Source: Pyropia yezoensis
Lineage: Eukaryota > Rhodophyta > Bangiophyceae > Bangiales > Bangiaceae
Assembly: GCA_009829735.1 (NCBI GenBank)
Contig: CM020618.1
Location: 61,285-125,284, forward strand
Length of the DNA stretch: 64,000 nucleotides
Reading direction: 5' to 3'
This document shows, piece after piece, positions 12,358 to 21,639 of this stretch. The position numbers and the translations under genes were made by a program. The notes under the pieces are model-generated. The model saw nothing but the letters and a program-made list of their open reading frames with translations. It made no database searches and had not been told where the DNA came from. Each line of letters opens with the position of its first letter. Within the stretch, counting starts at the first letter, position 1.

Positions 12358-12920
12358 GTACTCCCAAGCACCAACCCCGAGTCAGGGAAGGAAGAGGAGT
12401 ATTGCCGATATCCCAACTTGGGACACCGGAAGCAAGCACCTCCACACAGCCGAACACGGAACTTGCGTGTGGTGAGCGGTCCACTCACCAAGGCACGAAC
12501 AAGATGTGTCGGAGCCAGACGGTGTTTTCTTGCTTGGCCAGCCAAGGTGGGCCCTCCCCGCCTTGCTGTCCCTCCTTATCAACCCTCCTCACACGCTCAC
12601 GCAACCCCTCAAAACACTCAGAAAATGAACCCTCAAACAAACCAATCATATCACTCCACATGCAAAGAACTCAAAGCGTAGAAATCCGTCTGGCTCCCGT
12701 GCAAAAATCCCAAGAAACAAATACCAGCAGCATTACCCTGCTCTAGTATGTCGGAAGTCCTAGTCGAATTTCCGTCCAGAAGTCAGAAGTTTCACCATCG
12801 TGGGTCGGGTGAATTTCGACTTCCGGTCAGGTCCACTTGACCCGAATCTTCAAAGTATTGGTACCGAATTCCGGCCCAATCTCCCACATTTCCCCCTTCT
12901 CAAAAGTCCAGCCGTCCGGT
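12358..12920. other. Intergenic, relatively AT-rich, nothing recognised
   Basis: A less GC-rich stretch. One palindrome TCCCAA-C-TTGGGA is near 12412. Short related GAATTTCG/GAATTTCC pieces are at about 12768 and 12809. No ORF of interest, RNA gene or LTR boundary could be established. Confidence 0.5.
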
Positions 12921-13479
12921 GGACGTCCAATCAGCGCGAGTCGCAGTGACCGGGAGAGGAGGATGCAATTCCCGAGTTGAGATGCAAAGTACGGTGCATC
13001 GCTGGCGTCTAGCGTGCACCAGGGTTACGCCGGGGTTGCACTCGCGTCCGGCGGGGCCCTCCGGAGAGGCAGTCCCTCTCCGTGGGGTGCGCTCTCTGCC
13101 CTGACACTGGGTAGAGGAGCCCCCTCCACGCGAAACAGGTGTGGGGGAAAGTCGTCCCCACCTGGTCAGGGTGCTCCACGGGTGGACTCACGTGTGGGTG
13201 AGCCCCCTAATCTGGGTGTCGGCGTACCTCCGCCACACCCCTGCTCCTCAACTGGAGGAGTAGGGCGTCGACGTTCTCACTCGGAACGTCGACCTGCACC
13301 TGCCCCTTCAGTTGGGGTACGGTTGCTCTCGGGGGTCGGGTTGTGTCCCCCCTTCAGCTCGATCCACCCCCAGCTGGCTCTCTGCGGGGTGTTCCTCACT
13401 CCTTCCCCCCTTTCTAGTCAGGGTTGAGGGGTGTGCGCACCCCGAGTTGGGGGTGTTGCACTCGGTCGCCGGCGGTGGG

Positions 13480-13880
13480 ACTCGGCCGCCGGTGCGGGGT
13501 CTTCTCCCTTCGTGTGTGCGGGCGGGTGTGTGCCTTCCCGCCGCTGCTCCCTCGCGTCGGCGGGTCTGTCTCTTCCCGCCGTGCGGTTGGTGTCGTTGGT
13601 TGGGGTGGTGTCTTCCCCCTTCCGCCCCTGTGTCGGGCGTCTTCTTGTCGGTGGGGGCGCGGGTCGTGTTCCCCCCCCTTTGTCCTCGTTGGCGGGGTTG
13701 TGTCTTCCCCGCGCTGCCCCTTGTGTCGGGCTTCTTCGTTGTCGGTGGGGGGTGTGGGTCGTGTCCCCCCCCCTTGCTCTACCTCACCGAGTCGGTCAAG
13801 GTTGGTTGTCGTCGGAGGGGGAGCGGGTCGTGTCCCCCCCCGTGCTCAACCTCACCGAGTCGGTCAAGGTTGGTCGCGTG
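13480..13880. repeat. Imperfect T/C- and G-rich tandem repeats
   Basis: Repeated motifs such as GTGTCTTCCCC and GTCGTGTCCCCCCC recur about every 60-70 bp. The last two units (about 13759-13806 and 13825-13877) are near-copies that include CTCACCGAGTCGGTCAAGG. The frames crossing it are open but Gly/Arg/Cys/Val-rich and look like repeat translations, so it is more likely a leader or repeat than a domain. Confidence 0.6.
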
Positions 13881-14531
13881 ATGGCGGGTGAGCCGAGTCG
13901 GCCTTTGTCCCCGTCTCCGACGTCTCTGTCGGACAAGCGACGGACGGGAGAGGAGGCCCTCGGGACTGAGGAGTCTCTCAGCCGGGGGTCGGCCATGGAG
14001 ACGACTCGTCCCGGGCGAGGGTCGGAGGCGGCCGCCTCAGCCGTCCCCGCCCCATCACCTCCTACTGCCCCTCGGCCGTGGTCCCACCGGGGGATGGGTC
14101 TTCCAACCCGGTGGCGGAAGGGGATGTAACTCCCATCCCCCGCCTTCCTGAGTCACGGCTGCTACTCCCGCCGCGGCCCCGTCCTCCTATGGGGCCCCGA
14201 GCCTGGGCGCCTCCCAAGTCAGTCGGGGAGCTTCCCGACTGCAAGCTCAAGGATGTCTACTTGATCATCCCCGAGCCACGGCGGACCGACGTATGGTACC
14301 GCCGGACTCGTCGGTACCCCAACCAGGTGACTCTACCTGATGGTGTGGTCTGCGACCTACCAGCGCTACTCTGCCTGGCGGACGCGCCTGAAGTCCAGGC
14401 GTTGTCAACCTCCCTCGCCTTGGGGTCGGGCGACAAGGAGATCGACGACACCCACGCGGTTGTGTGTACCGAGTGGTGTGCCCTTCCCCGTCCCTACCTG
14501 GGCGGAGAGGACGCCCACGCCCAACACGGCG
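13881..14531 (+). pseudogene. Unrecognised ORF, 5' part only, one frame change
   Basis: Starts at ATG 13881 directly after the tandem repeats. The frame runs to 14129, and the more convincing downstream coding (Pro-rich, then a Trp/Tyr/Arg-rich segment near 14250-14400) is in a second frame from about 14078. The likely real product therefore needs one indel or frameshift. It runs into the 500-N gap. The Pro-rich start followed by a folded-looking region recalls a Gag N-terminus, but I recognise no domain. It contains short hairpins like those of family B (for example around 14221-14241 and 14294-14317). Confidence 0.4.
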
Positions 14532-15031
14532 NNNNNNNNNNNNNNNNNNNNNNNNNNNNNNNNNNNNNNNNNNNNNNNNNNNNNNNNNNNNNNNNNNNNN
14601 NNNNNNNNNNNNNNNNNNNNNNNNNNNNNNNNNNNNNNNNNNNNNNNNNNNNNNNNNNNNNNNNNNNNNNNNNNNNNNNNNNNNNNNNNNNNNNNNNNNN
14701 NNNNNNNNNNNNNNNNNNNNNNNNNNNNNNNNNNNNNNNNNNNNNNNNNNNNNNNNNNNNNNNNNNNNNNNNNNNNNNNNNNNNNNNNNNNNNNNNNNNN
14801 NNNNNNNNNNNNNNNNNNNNNNNNNNNNNNNNNNNNNNNNNNNNNNNNNNNNNNNNNNNNNNNNNNNNNNNNNNNNNNNNNNNNNNNNNNNNNNNNNNNN
14901 NNNNNNNNNNNNNNNNNNNNNNNNNNNNNNNNNNNNNNNNNNNNNNNNNNNNNNNNNNNNNNNNNNNNNNNNNNNNNNNNNNNNNNNNNNNNNNNNNNNN
15001 NNNNNNNNNNNNNNNNNNNNNNNNNNNNNNN
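14532..15031. other. Assembly gap (500 N)
   Basis: Exactly 500 N between the unrecognised 13.9-14.5 kb ORF and the 3' end of helicase gene H1. Confidence 0.99.
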
Positions 15032-15057
15032 CTCGCCCACTGCTGTGTGCGCCAGTG

Positions 15058-18000
15058 TCACAGCCTGCCGACCACCGCTCGACTCAGGCGGAGGCGCCTG
15101 CCCACGCCGGTCGTCGCCGACCATGACGCAGCACCCATTCGTTGACGCACTTGGCGGGGAGGGGTTTGAAGCTGTCCCGAGTACGTTAACCCCGCTTCTC
15201 TGGGGTTGGGGCTGCCTCTTGTACGCGCCACAAAGAGGATTCTGGCAGACTTCCGGCAGCGTCGGCAGCAGGTGAAAGGGGGGAAGAAGTGACATGAGAT
15301 GGTGGAACGGTCCGATAAGCCGCAGCTCCCGGAGGAGACGCGTGCGAGTTTCGGGAGCGTTGTACGACTTTCGCTACGGTCGCAGTAGCCAAGCCGGCCA
15401 GAGGCCTGTTGCACGCGTGTGTACACGTCACAGAGCGCAAAGCCGCCTTGAATGCAAGACACGGCGTCCGCTGCTTGCACACCGTCCATCACCTCGTCGA
15501 GGTACACGCGGCGACATGGCAACGGGCCGCTATCCACCTCCAGGGCCGCCCAGCGGTCAAAGTCACCCAGCTGATCCAGCCCAATGACGGCCTCTCGGGC
15601 GTCGTGCTCGTGCAGCATGTCAGAGTACCCGTCGGGGTTCCACACAACGGCAGTGCCCCCTTCGCGGGGGCTCCGCGAGAGACGCCCTGACGCTTGTACC
15701 AGCGTCATGAGGTTTCGAGCCCCAAGGAAGAAGCCCCAACTCATGTTGGTAAAGTCAGTGCCCGTTGAAATACCAGGGGAACCGACAACGACAATGACGC
15801 CGACACCGCCGCGCTTGCGTTGAAGCTCAGCCACAATCCACGGCGGTGACCCACTGCCTGCCGCATCGCCAGGCCCCAAGGAACCGGCCTCGGCTCGGCG
15901 ACTGTCCCTCCCACCTCTGAAAGTCGACACGGACGACGCGGCTTGGACAACGTGGACAGTAGAAATGTCGCCATTGACAATCTCAGGACGTGCAGGCGCT
16001 TGCCGCTCAAGGGACTCGTGGGCTGCTCCACGAGCTGTCGCTGCCGCGACGGAGCCAACGTCGTTCTCCGCGATGCGTGCCTCCGCACTTGATCCAGGCG
16101 CGCCACCAACCACCAACTGGGCGCCGTCCACTCGAGAATGAAAGCGCAACACGTCCACATCCTGCAACTCGGGACCATCGGCCATTGCAAGTGCAATGGA
16201 GAGCGCGTCAGAGATGCCCTCCACATCCAAGACAGTCTCGAGAAATACGCCCACAACGGCACACCGGCTGTGCAGGTCCCCGCTGGGCGCACGCATGGTG
16301 CTTATCTGCTCGAGGACGCGGTCAGCAACGGCCATGTGGAGGGGCGATACCTCATAGGGCGTCGAAGACGTCCCTCCGCCACGCTTTCTAAAGGGCACCG
16401 GAGCCGGCTCAACACAGTAGCGCAGGTTGGCCCGCCGCGTTGACGGAGGTCGTAGAATTGCCACAGGGCGGGTGGGAGTCCAACCGGTGGCGGCAAGCAG
16501 CGGCTGAACCCACCGCACAGGAGCGGTGGCGGTCAGGAGTATGAGAGGACACGGCAGGGTGGCCAATACGTCCTTGACAAACACCAAAAGGTGCCGAAAC
16601 GAGCCCCACAGACCGAGAAGGTGCACCTCATCAATCACCACTCGCCCCAACCGACCTTGCGCGTCGAGCCCGCGGATGAGAGCCACAAACTGTGCTCGGT
16701 TACGCACAATGACGGCGGCATCGGCCACCACGACCGCCACGTCTGGCGCCAAGCGCTGCGCCCATGACCCGGCGCGGACGGGCATGCGGGCGGCAGCGTC
16801 GAGGATTGTGGCGCTGACCGCTCGCGTGGTTGTCAAGACAATCGTCACGGTGGGACACCACAAGGAAGCCCGTCGGGAAAAGGCAACTGCGGCTGCCGCC
16901 CCGCGGCTACCAATCGAGGACGCGGTGGCACCACCAGCACCAGCTCCTGCACGACCGCAAAAGTCAGAGCTTCCGCCGTTGAAATGGTCTGCTGCCCCTA
17001 CCGACCGCCGGTGCTGCTCGTACTGATACAGCTCGTACTGCTGCTTGGCGGCTTCGTGCTGGTGCTCGGCTTGTACAGCAGCGTTTGCTGCCGCTGCGGC
17101 CTCAATGTACGCGACGAGCAGAAAGGTGGCACTCTTGCCGCCCCCCGTCGGAAGAACCGTCAGCTGCGTCACAGCGTCACGGGCGCACAATGTACGAACT
17201 GTCGCTAGGCGCTGCGTGGGGGACTTGAAGCCACCAGGCCCGTATACCTGCCTGGCTGCAGCATCCACGGCAGCCTCGGCTACCGACAAGGACATACGGA
17301 ATGCGCGGCAGCCCAACGTAGGGGCCGAAGCCACAGCACAGGCGGGTGCGACGGCCAGTGTGGCGGCACTCGATACTGCGCCGCCAACGCCACCTGCTGG
17401 GACGGCACCACCCCCGTCTGCTGTGCCAGATGCTCCACCAAGGGATGACGGGAGATGGCCATTGTCAGTGGCGGCGGCGGCGGAGGCGTGTTGGGCTGCG
17501 CGGCCCAATGGTGGGGGCGGTGGCCTGAATACCGGCGACAGTCCAGAATCCTTTGACGGATGAAGCGGGTGTCGCAGACCGTCCTGATAATGGCGTGACT
17601 CGACGCCCATAGAGGTGTGCCACCACGAGCTAGCTCGACGAAACCAGAAAACGCTTGCCGCCGTCAGCTCATTGACCGCCAGGTCCTCCAGGCCAGCATA
17701 CCGCTGCGTGGCGGTTGTGGATGTGTGGCCTGCCTGAGCGTCGAGCACTCTCCCAATGTCGGCGACAACGCCATCCGTGCCGCCTCCTGGCCCGTCCGCA
17801 CCAATGTCGTGGCTCAGGATGTCGTAGCCGGTTGCCATCTTGGTTATGCCTGCGAGAAACTGTCGCAAGACTCGGACGCCCACATACGAGCCCGACTGCT
17901 CCCGAAGACCGTGCAGCAAGCCCGACTCTAGCGCCTTGTTCAGCACATAGGGGGACAGCTGCACACCACGGGCGTCACGAAAGAGGAGAGCCCGGTCCAC

Positions 18001-20604
18001 CTCCTCCGCGTGACCGCAGGCACTGCTCACGACGCCCCTGACGGCGGCGGCGGATGCGCCGCCAAGCCCGCCCAGGCTGTCGCCGTTGTTAGAGACTCGG
18101 GTGGCGCGAGACACGTAGGCTTGCAGGGGGTCCAGAAACACGACGACCAGCAAAATAAGGGAGGAAGTCTTGGCGGCCATCCAGCGAAGTACGGGGCGGC
18201 CCCTGCCTTCAGCACGGGCCTGACCCTTGCTGTACGTCAGCACCGTGAATACGCTCCCAGCGTGGACAAAAAGGCTTCTACGGGCACGCGCGGTAGAGGC
18301 GACCACCTTGAGCGCCGCGTCCTCGGTTTGACGGCCCGGCGAGCCGCCGGCGACGTGCATGGCAGCCCACAATAGGGCGCGCAGCCGCTCAGCCTTTGCT
18401 TCCCAGCGCGCAATGGCGCCGCGCGCCACCTCTGCGGGCGGCGGCGCGGTGGCGCCGGAGCTGGCTGCAGGACCCTGCACGGGCCGCACCGGGCAGGCAG
18501 CCGACTCGAGAGCGCCAGATGCCACAAAGTGCGACAGCCACCGCCGTACAAGCTGCCGGTTTTGGGGCAGCTGAAGAAAGCCTACGCCCGGCGCGTGCGC
18601 CGATGGGCGGTCCACCAGGCGGATGGCGTCCGCCCAAAAGCCACTCCCCGCAGGGTCGTACCCGCCAGTGAGCTCCCGGAAGAGGGAAAAGATATCGGCG
18701 TGAAGGCTCTCTAGGCGGCGGCCGAGCTCCCGGGTGCTCATGTGCAGCTGCGCTCCCAACAGGGTGCCGCAAACGGGGCGCCCTTGAGCCGGTGACCCCA
18801 CCGTGACAGGCGGCGCATGCGACGGGTCGTCACACGGGAGAAAGACGGGCGCCATTGTTTCGCTCCGCCCAATGGCCTCGGCCATGCCCGACAGGTGGAC
18901 AACGTAGGCGGCCGCCGTGACCCGGGAGGGGTCAGACTTGCGCGCAATCGCGGCAAACAATTCGTCAGACGACGCCTCGCTATGTGCCATGTAGTAGAGG
19001 GTGTTGGTGATCTTGATGGAGAAGAGCAACGCAGCAGTCAGGCGCTGCGCGTTGCCGGCGTCGGCGTACCGGGCGGGGTCGGTGCGGCCAAGACCGAGGG
19101 AGCCGTACACCACCGCGAGAAAAGGCATCACCAGCTCGACGTCCGACTGGCCTTTGCAGGCTGGGTCGCCCCGCCGGGCACGGGGGTCGTACTCCTCGTG
19201 AAAGAGGGCGAGCAAAAGGGCCTGAAAGAGAGGCTCCGTGTCCGCGGCGGGGGAGGCCAAAGGGGAACCCAGCAAAGGCCCTTGGGCACCTTGACCTCTG
19301 TTACCGCCGCCAGCGGAGGCCACCTCTTGAGCGTCGAGCGCCACGGTGAGAGCGTCAGCGGCCGAGATAGATGAGGCCGATAACGTGGGGAGACGCCGGT
19401 CGTCTGCGACAATGTCTGCGGCGCAGCGGTGCCCGAGGCGCACAATGTCCATGACCACCAAGAGCAGGATGGACGTGTCCCGAACGTACCGCTGAACAGT
19501 GCCGGGCCGGAGGTTGACGTGGAAGGCTCGGCCGCTGTCGTCGCCGGCCGACGACAGACGCATTTTACGCGACAGCACCGAGGCGCTGCGGCTACGAAGA
19601 AACGCAATGGCAGCGTCCGTCGCACGCTGGATGCCGGCGCGGAGCGCCACGTACATGGGACGGTCGCAATGTTGACGACCCTCTGGGCCTTCCACATCGA
19701 GCAGCGAAAAGTGGTCCGCCACGGCAGCGGCGGTCCAGCCAAGGTCCTTGAGAGAGACGTCGTACCGCTCCATGTGCAGGAGGCCCCCCGCCTCGGTGTC
19801 ATTGGTTGCCTCGGATGAGGGCAGCCGTTCCAGCGGGGAGCCGAGAGTCGAAGACGCGCCAAGAAATGCATCCAAACACACACGCTGGTTGACTTGAGGG
19901 GGCGGCACCTGCGGTGTGTCGTCGACTCCAGAGGCGGCAGCGGCAGCGGCGGCGGCGTCGGCGGCGGCGTCGGGAGCAGGGGGCACGGGAGCGCCAAGGG
20001 CGGTGGGGAGCAGAGCACCTGCCGCGACTCGGACGTGCACCGCACCTGAGGCCGCTTGGGATGGCACCCCGCAAGAGACAGGGAAGAAGCACGTTTTGTT
20101 GCCCCGCTTGAGCGTCTGACCAGACACAATGTAAAAGCGCTTGTTGCCGCACGCGTCGGTAGGGTCACTCGCGGATGCAGGCGACGCAGAGGACGGCCGC
20201 GGAGTTCCCGACGCCCTGCGGGTAACCGTCTTGTGCACGCCCTGTGCGCTCGGCGCCATCGAGCGGCAGGTGTAGCACGCGTGGAGCCCCGTACAAATGG
20301 AAAGGGCAGGAACCGCTGGTAGGTGAGCGGCGGCGGGGCCAGCGGGCCAGGCACGGAGGGAGTAGCGCTCTCTGAGCCCAACTTGGCCGCCAGTCGGCTC
20401 GACAGCCAGGGCTGCACGCGCGGCGGCAATGCCCACCGTCTGAACACTGGCCAGGCGGGCGGCCACGCCGCTGTCCTCAGAACCAGTCGCCTGGGCGTCG
20501 GCGCAGCCCATCTTTTCCACAGCTGCCTTGTGCGGCCCACCGCGGACATGGTGACCAAGCAGGGCGCCGTCCAAAAACGTAGTGTCACACGGGATGCACA
20601 CCAC
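15058..20604 (-). CDS. H1: tyrosine-recombinase-like / RecQ-like helicase fusion, main exon
   Basis: 1,848-codon open frame. The listed start is a GTG preceded by an in-frame TGA, so the true N-terminus probably comes from an upstream exon (20614-21048). In order: a Cys-x2-Cys...His-x5-His zinc-finger-like start (residues 3-25); a Pro/Ala-rich linker and a second Cys cluster; a long helical region; a recombinase-like region with Tyr-Ser-Lys (Lys about 793), Arg-x-x-Arg (910/913) and Gly-His-Thr...Arg-Tyr (His 960, Tyr 969), resembling the end of tyrosine recombinases. Then a superfamily 2 helicase: Walker A Leu-Pro-Thr-Gly-Gly-Gly-Lys-Ser (about 1149), Asp-Glu-Val-His (about 1324), Thr-Ala-Thr (about 1355), and motif VI Gln-Ala-Ser-Gly-Arg-Leu-Ser-Arg (about 1635). 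The layout recalls fungal telomere-linked helicases. It probably acts on DNA in the nucleus, possibly mobilising its own locus. H1 appears to have frame slips in the second Cys cluster compared with H2. Confidence 0.75.
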   Translation of the reverse strand: MVCIPCDTTFLDGALLGHHVRGGPHKAAVEKMGCADAQATGSEDSGVAARLASVQTVGIAAARAALAVEPTGGQVGLRERYSLRAWPAGPAAAHLPAVPALSICTGLHACYTCRSMAPSAQGVHKTVTRRASGTPRPSSASPASASDPTDACGNKRFYIVSGQTLKRGNKTCFFPVSCGVPSQAASGAVHVRVAAGALLPTALGAPVPPAPDAAADAAAAAAAASGVDDTPQVPPPQVNQRVCLDAFLGASSTLGSPLERLPSSEATNDTEAGGLLHMERYDVSLKDLGWTAAAVADHFSLLDVEGPEGRQHCDRPMYVALRAGIQRATDAAIAFLRSRSASVLSRKMRLSSAGDDSGRAFHVNLRPGTVQRYVRDTSILLLVVMDIVRLGHRCAADIVADDRRLPTLSASSISAADALTVALDAQEVASAGGGNRGQGAQGPLLGSPLASPAADTEPLFQALLLALFHEEYDPRARRGDPACKGQSDVELVMPFLAVVYGSLGLGRTDPARYADAGNAQRLTAALLFSIKITNTLYYMAHSEASSDELFAAIARKSDPSRVTAAAYVVHLSGMAEAIGRSETMAPVFLPCDDPSHAPPVTVGSPAQGRPVCGTLLGAQLHMSTRELGRRLESLHADIFSLFRELTGGYDPAGSGFWADAIRLVDRPSAHAPGVGFLQLPQNRQLVRRWLSHFVASGALESAACPVRPVQGPAASSGATAPPPAEVARGAIARWEAKAERLRALLWAAMHVAGGSPGRQTEDAALKVVASTARARRSLFVHAGSVFTVLTYSKGQARAEGRGRPVLRWMAAKTSSLILLVVVFLDPLQAYVSRATRVSNNGDSLGGLGGASAAAVRGVVSSACGHAEEVDRALLFRDARGVQLSPYVLNKALESGLLHGLREQSGSYVGVRVLRQFLAGITKMATGYDILSHDIGADGPGGGTDGVVADIGRVLDAQAGHTSTTATQRYAGLEDLAVNELTAASVFWFRRASSWWHTSMGVESRHYQDGLRHPLHPSKDSGLSPVFRPPPPPLGRAAQHASAAAATDNGHLPSSLGGASGTADGGGAVPAGGVGGAVSSAATLAVAPACAVASAPTLGCRAFRMSLSVAEAAVDAAARQVYGPGGFKSPTQRLATVRTLCARDAVTQLTVLPTGGGKSATFLLVAYIEAAAAANAAVQAEHQHEAAKQQYELYQYEQHRRSVGAADHFNGGSSDFCGRAGAGAGGATASSIGSRGAAAAVAFSRRASLWCPTVTIVLTTTRAVSATILDAAARMPVRAGSWAQRLAPDVAVVVADAAVIVRNRAQFVALIRGLDAQGRLGRVVIDEVHLLGLWGSFRHLLVFVKDVLATLPCPLILLTATAPVRWVQPLLAATGWTPTRPVAILRPPSTRRANLRYCVEPAPVPFRKRGGGTSSTPYEVSPLHMAVADRVLEQISTMRAPSGDLHSRCAVVGVFLETVLDVEGISDALSIALAMADGPELQDVDVLRFHSRVDGAQLVVGGAPGSSAEARIAENDVGSVAAATARGAAHESLERQAPARPEIVNGDISTVHVVQAASSVSTFRGGRDSRRAEAGSLGPGDAAGSGSPPWIVAELQRKRGGVGVIVVVGSPGISTGTDFTNMSWGFFLGARNLMTLVQASGRLSRSPREGGTAVVWNPDGYSDMLHEHDAREAVIGLDQLGDFDRWAALEVDSGPLPCRRVYLDEVMDGVQAADAVSCIQGGFALCDVYTRVQQASGRLGYCDRSESRTTLPKLARVSSGSCGLSDRSTISCHFFPPFTCCRRCRKSARILFVARTRGSPNPREAGLTYSGQLQTPPRQVRQRMGAASWSATTGVGRRLRLSRAVVGRL

Positions 20605-20613
20605 ACTGTGGCA

Positions 20614-21048
20614 TCAGACCAAATGTAAAAAAAAATTTTCCGTGTCCGCGAGGTTGTAGGGGGCGTCGTACGCAGTGGACGTAGGAACACGCGTCGAGCC
20701 ATCCTCCTCAGCATCAACGGGAGCACGAATAGGGGCGGCCGCCGTGGCAGGGCCACCACCGTCGGCGGTCAGCGCGGAGACAGGGACAGGGTCAGTGGCG
20801 ACCACATCGGCTGCAGCTGAGGCAGGGGCACGGACAGTGGCCAGAGCGCCGACAGAGGTGGCACCCAGAGGACGCGCAAGAGAAAGGGCGACAGCCTGGG
20901 CTGAGACAGGCACAGCGCGCGGCGAGACAGGCGGAGGAGCGGAACGAAGTACAGCAACAGAAGAGGGGGCCGCCGCAGGGGCAGCCAGAGAAGCGACAGG
21001 CGAGCTGCCTTCCTCAGGGTCGGTGGAGTTCGGGACGGCTGTAGACAT
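20614..21048 (-). CDS. H1 probable first exon
   Basis: Starts at ATG 21048 in a favourable context (ACC before ATG). The product is Pro/Ala/Ser-rich and low complexity. The frame runs into a T-run followed by CTGAT and CCACAG, just before the zinc-finger codons of the main ORF. That is the usual layout of an intron 3' end, with the in-frame TGA inside the intron. A donor such as GTACGA near 20671 would give an intron of roughly 65-80 bp. The intron is my inference. H2 has one T fewer in the run, consistent with non-coding sequence. Confidence 0.5.
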   Translation of the reverse strand: MSTAVPNSTDPEEGSSPVASLAAPAAAPSSVAVLRSAPPPVSPRAVPVSAQAVALSLARPLGATSVGALATVRAPASAAADVVATDPVPVSALTADGGGPATAAAPIRAPVDAEEDGSTRVPTSTAYDAPYNLADTENFFLHLV

Positions 21049-21252
21049 GGTGGGTTGGTTGTGATGAAAGCTCCAGGGCGGGGGGACCGATGCCGGTTAA
21101 AGGGGTCGTCAAGGCCACTGTCGCGGAGGGTGCTTCACCGGAGGAGAAAGATACAGAGGGCGATACGCACAGCAGGAGATTAGGCAAGCGCCGAGAGGAA
21201 GACGTGTGAGAGACTGGGCTGTGGTGGAGTGGGTGGTGGGGTGGGCGGCAGG

Positions 21253-21385
21253 TTCCGTTTTTCGGCGCGAAACTGGGCCGCCATGTAACGGTCAACGGCG
21301 GTGCGCGACTGACCTGTAGGCGGGCACATCGCAGCTTCCGTTTCGTGGCGCGAAACTGAGCCGTTCTGTCACCGATAACGGCAGC
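21253..21385 (-). promoter_or_regulatory. Two E2F-like sites upstream of H1
   Basis: On the minus strand (the gene's strand) TTTCGCGCC occurs at 21264-21272 and at 21347-21355. Each sits in a roughly 50-bp direct repeat with the flanking TTCCGTTT and AACTG also shared. They lie about 215 and 300 bp upstream of ATG 21048. TTTCGCGC is the consensus for E2F/DP factors that drive S-phase genes, so replication-linked expression is plausible. No binding evidence is available. Confidence 0.45.
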
Positions 21386-21550
21386 GGTGCTTCGGAGGCG
21401 AGTTGATCCCGTTGGTCTTGTCGAGCTCGCGCGCGCACGAGAGAGCCGTTTTTCTTGGAGGGTCGAATGGGGGCCCCGCGCGGGAGGCGTTCACTCTTTC
21501 CGAGGATGAACGCCACCGGGCAGCCAATCAGATGTCTTGAATCGCAGCGT

Positions 21551-21600
21551 TCATCGTTGAAAAGGATGGGCGCGGCGGGCGTCCATCGTTGAAAAGGATG
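21551..21600. repeat. Short direct repeat upstream of H1
   Basis: CATCGTTGAAAAGGATG occurs twice, at 21552-21568 and 21584-21600. Its ends CATC/GATG are inverted. A similar GAGGATGAACG piece is near 21502. Role unknown; could be a transcription-factor or transposase site. Confidence 0.5.
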
Positions 21601-21639
21601 AACAGGGGTCTACTTGTCGTACTGTAAATAAGCCATGCG

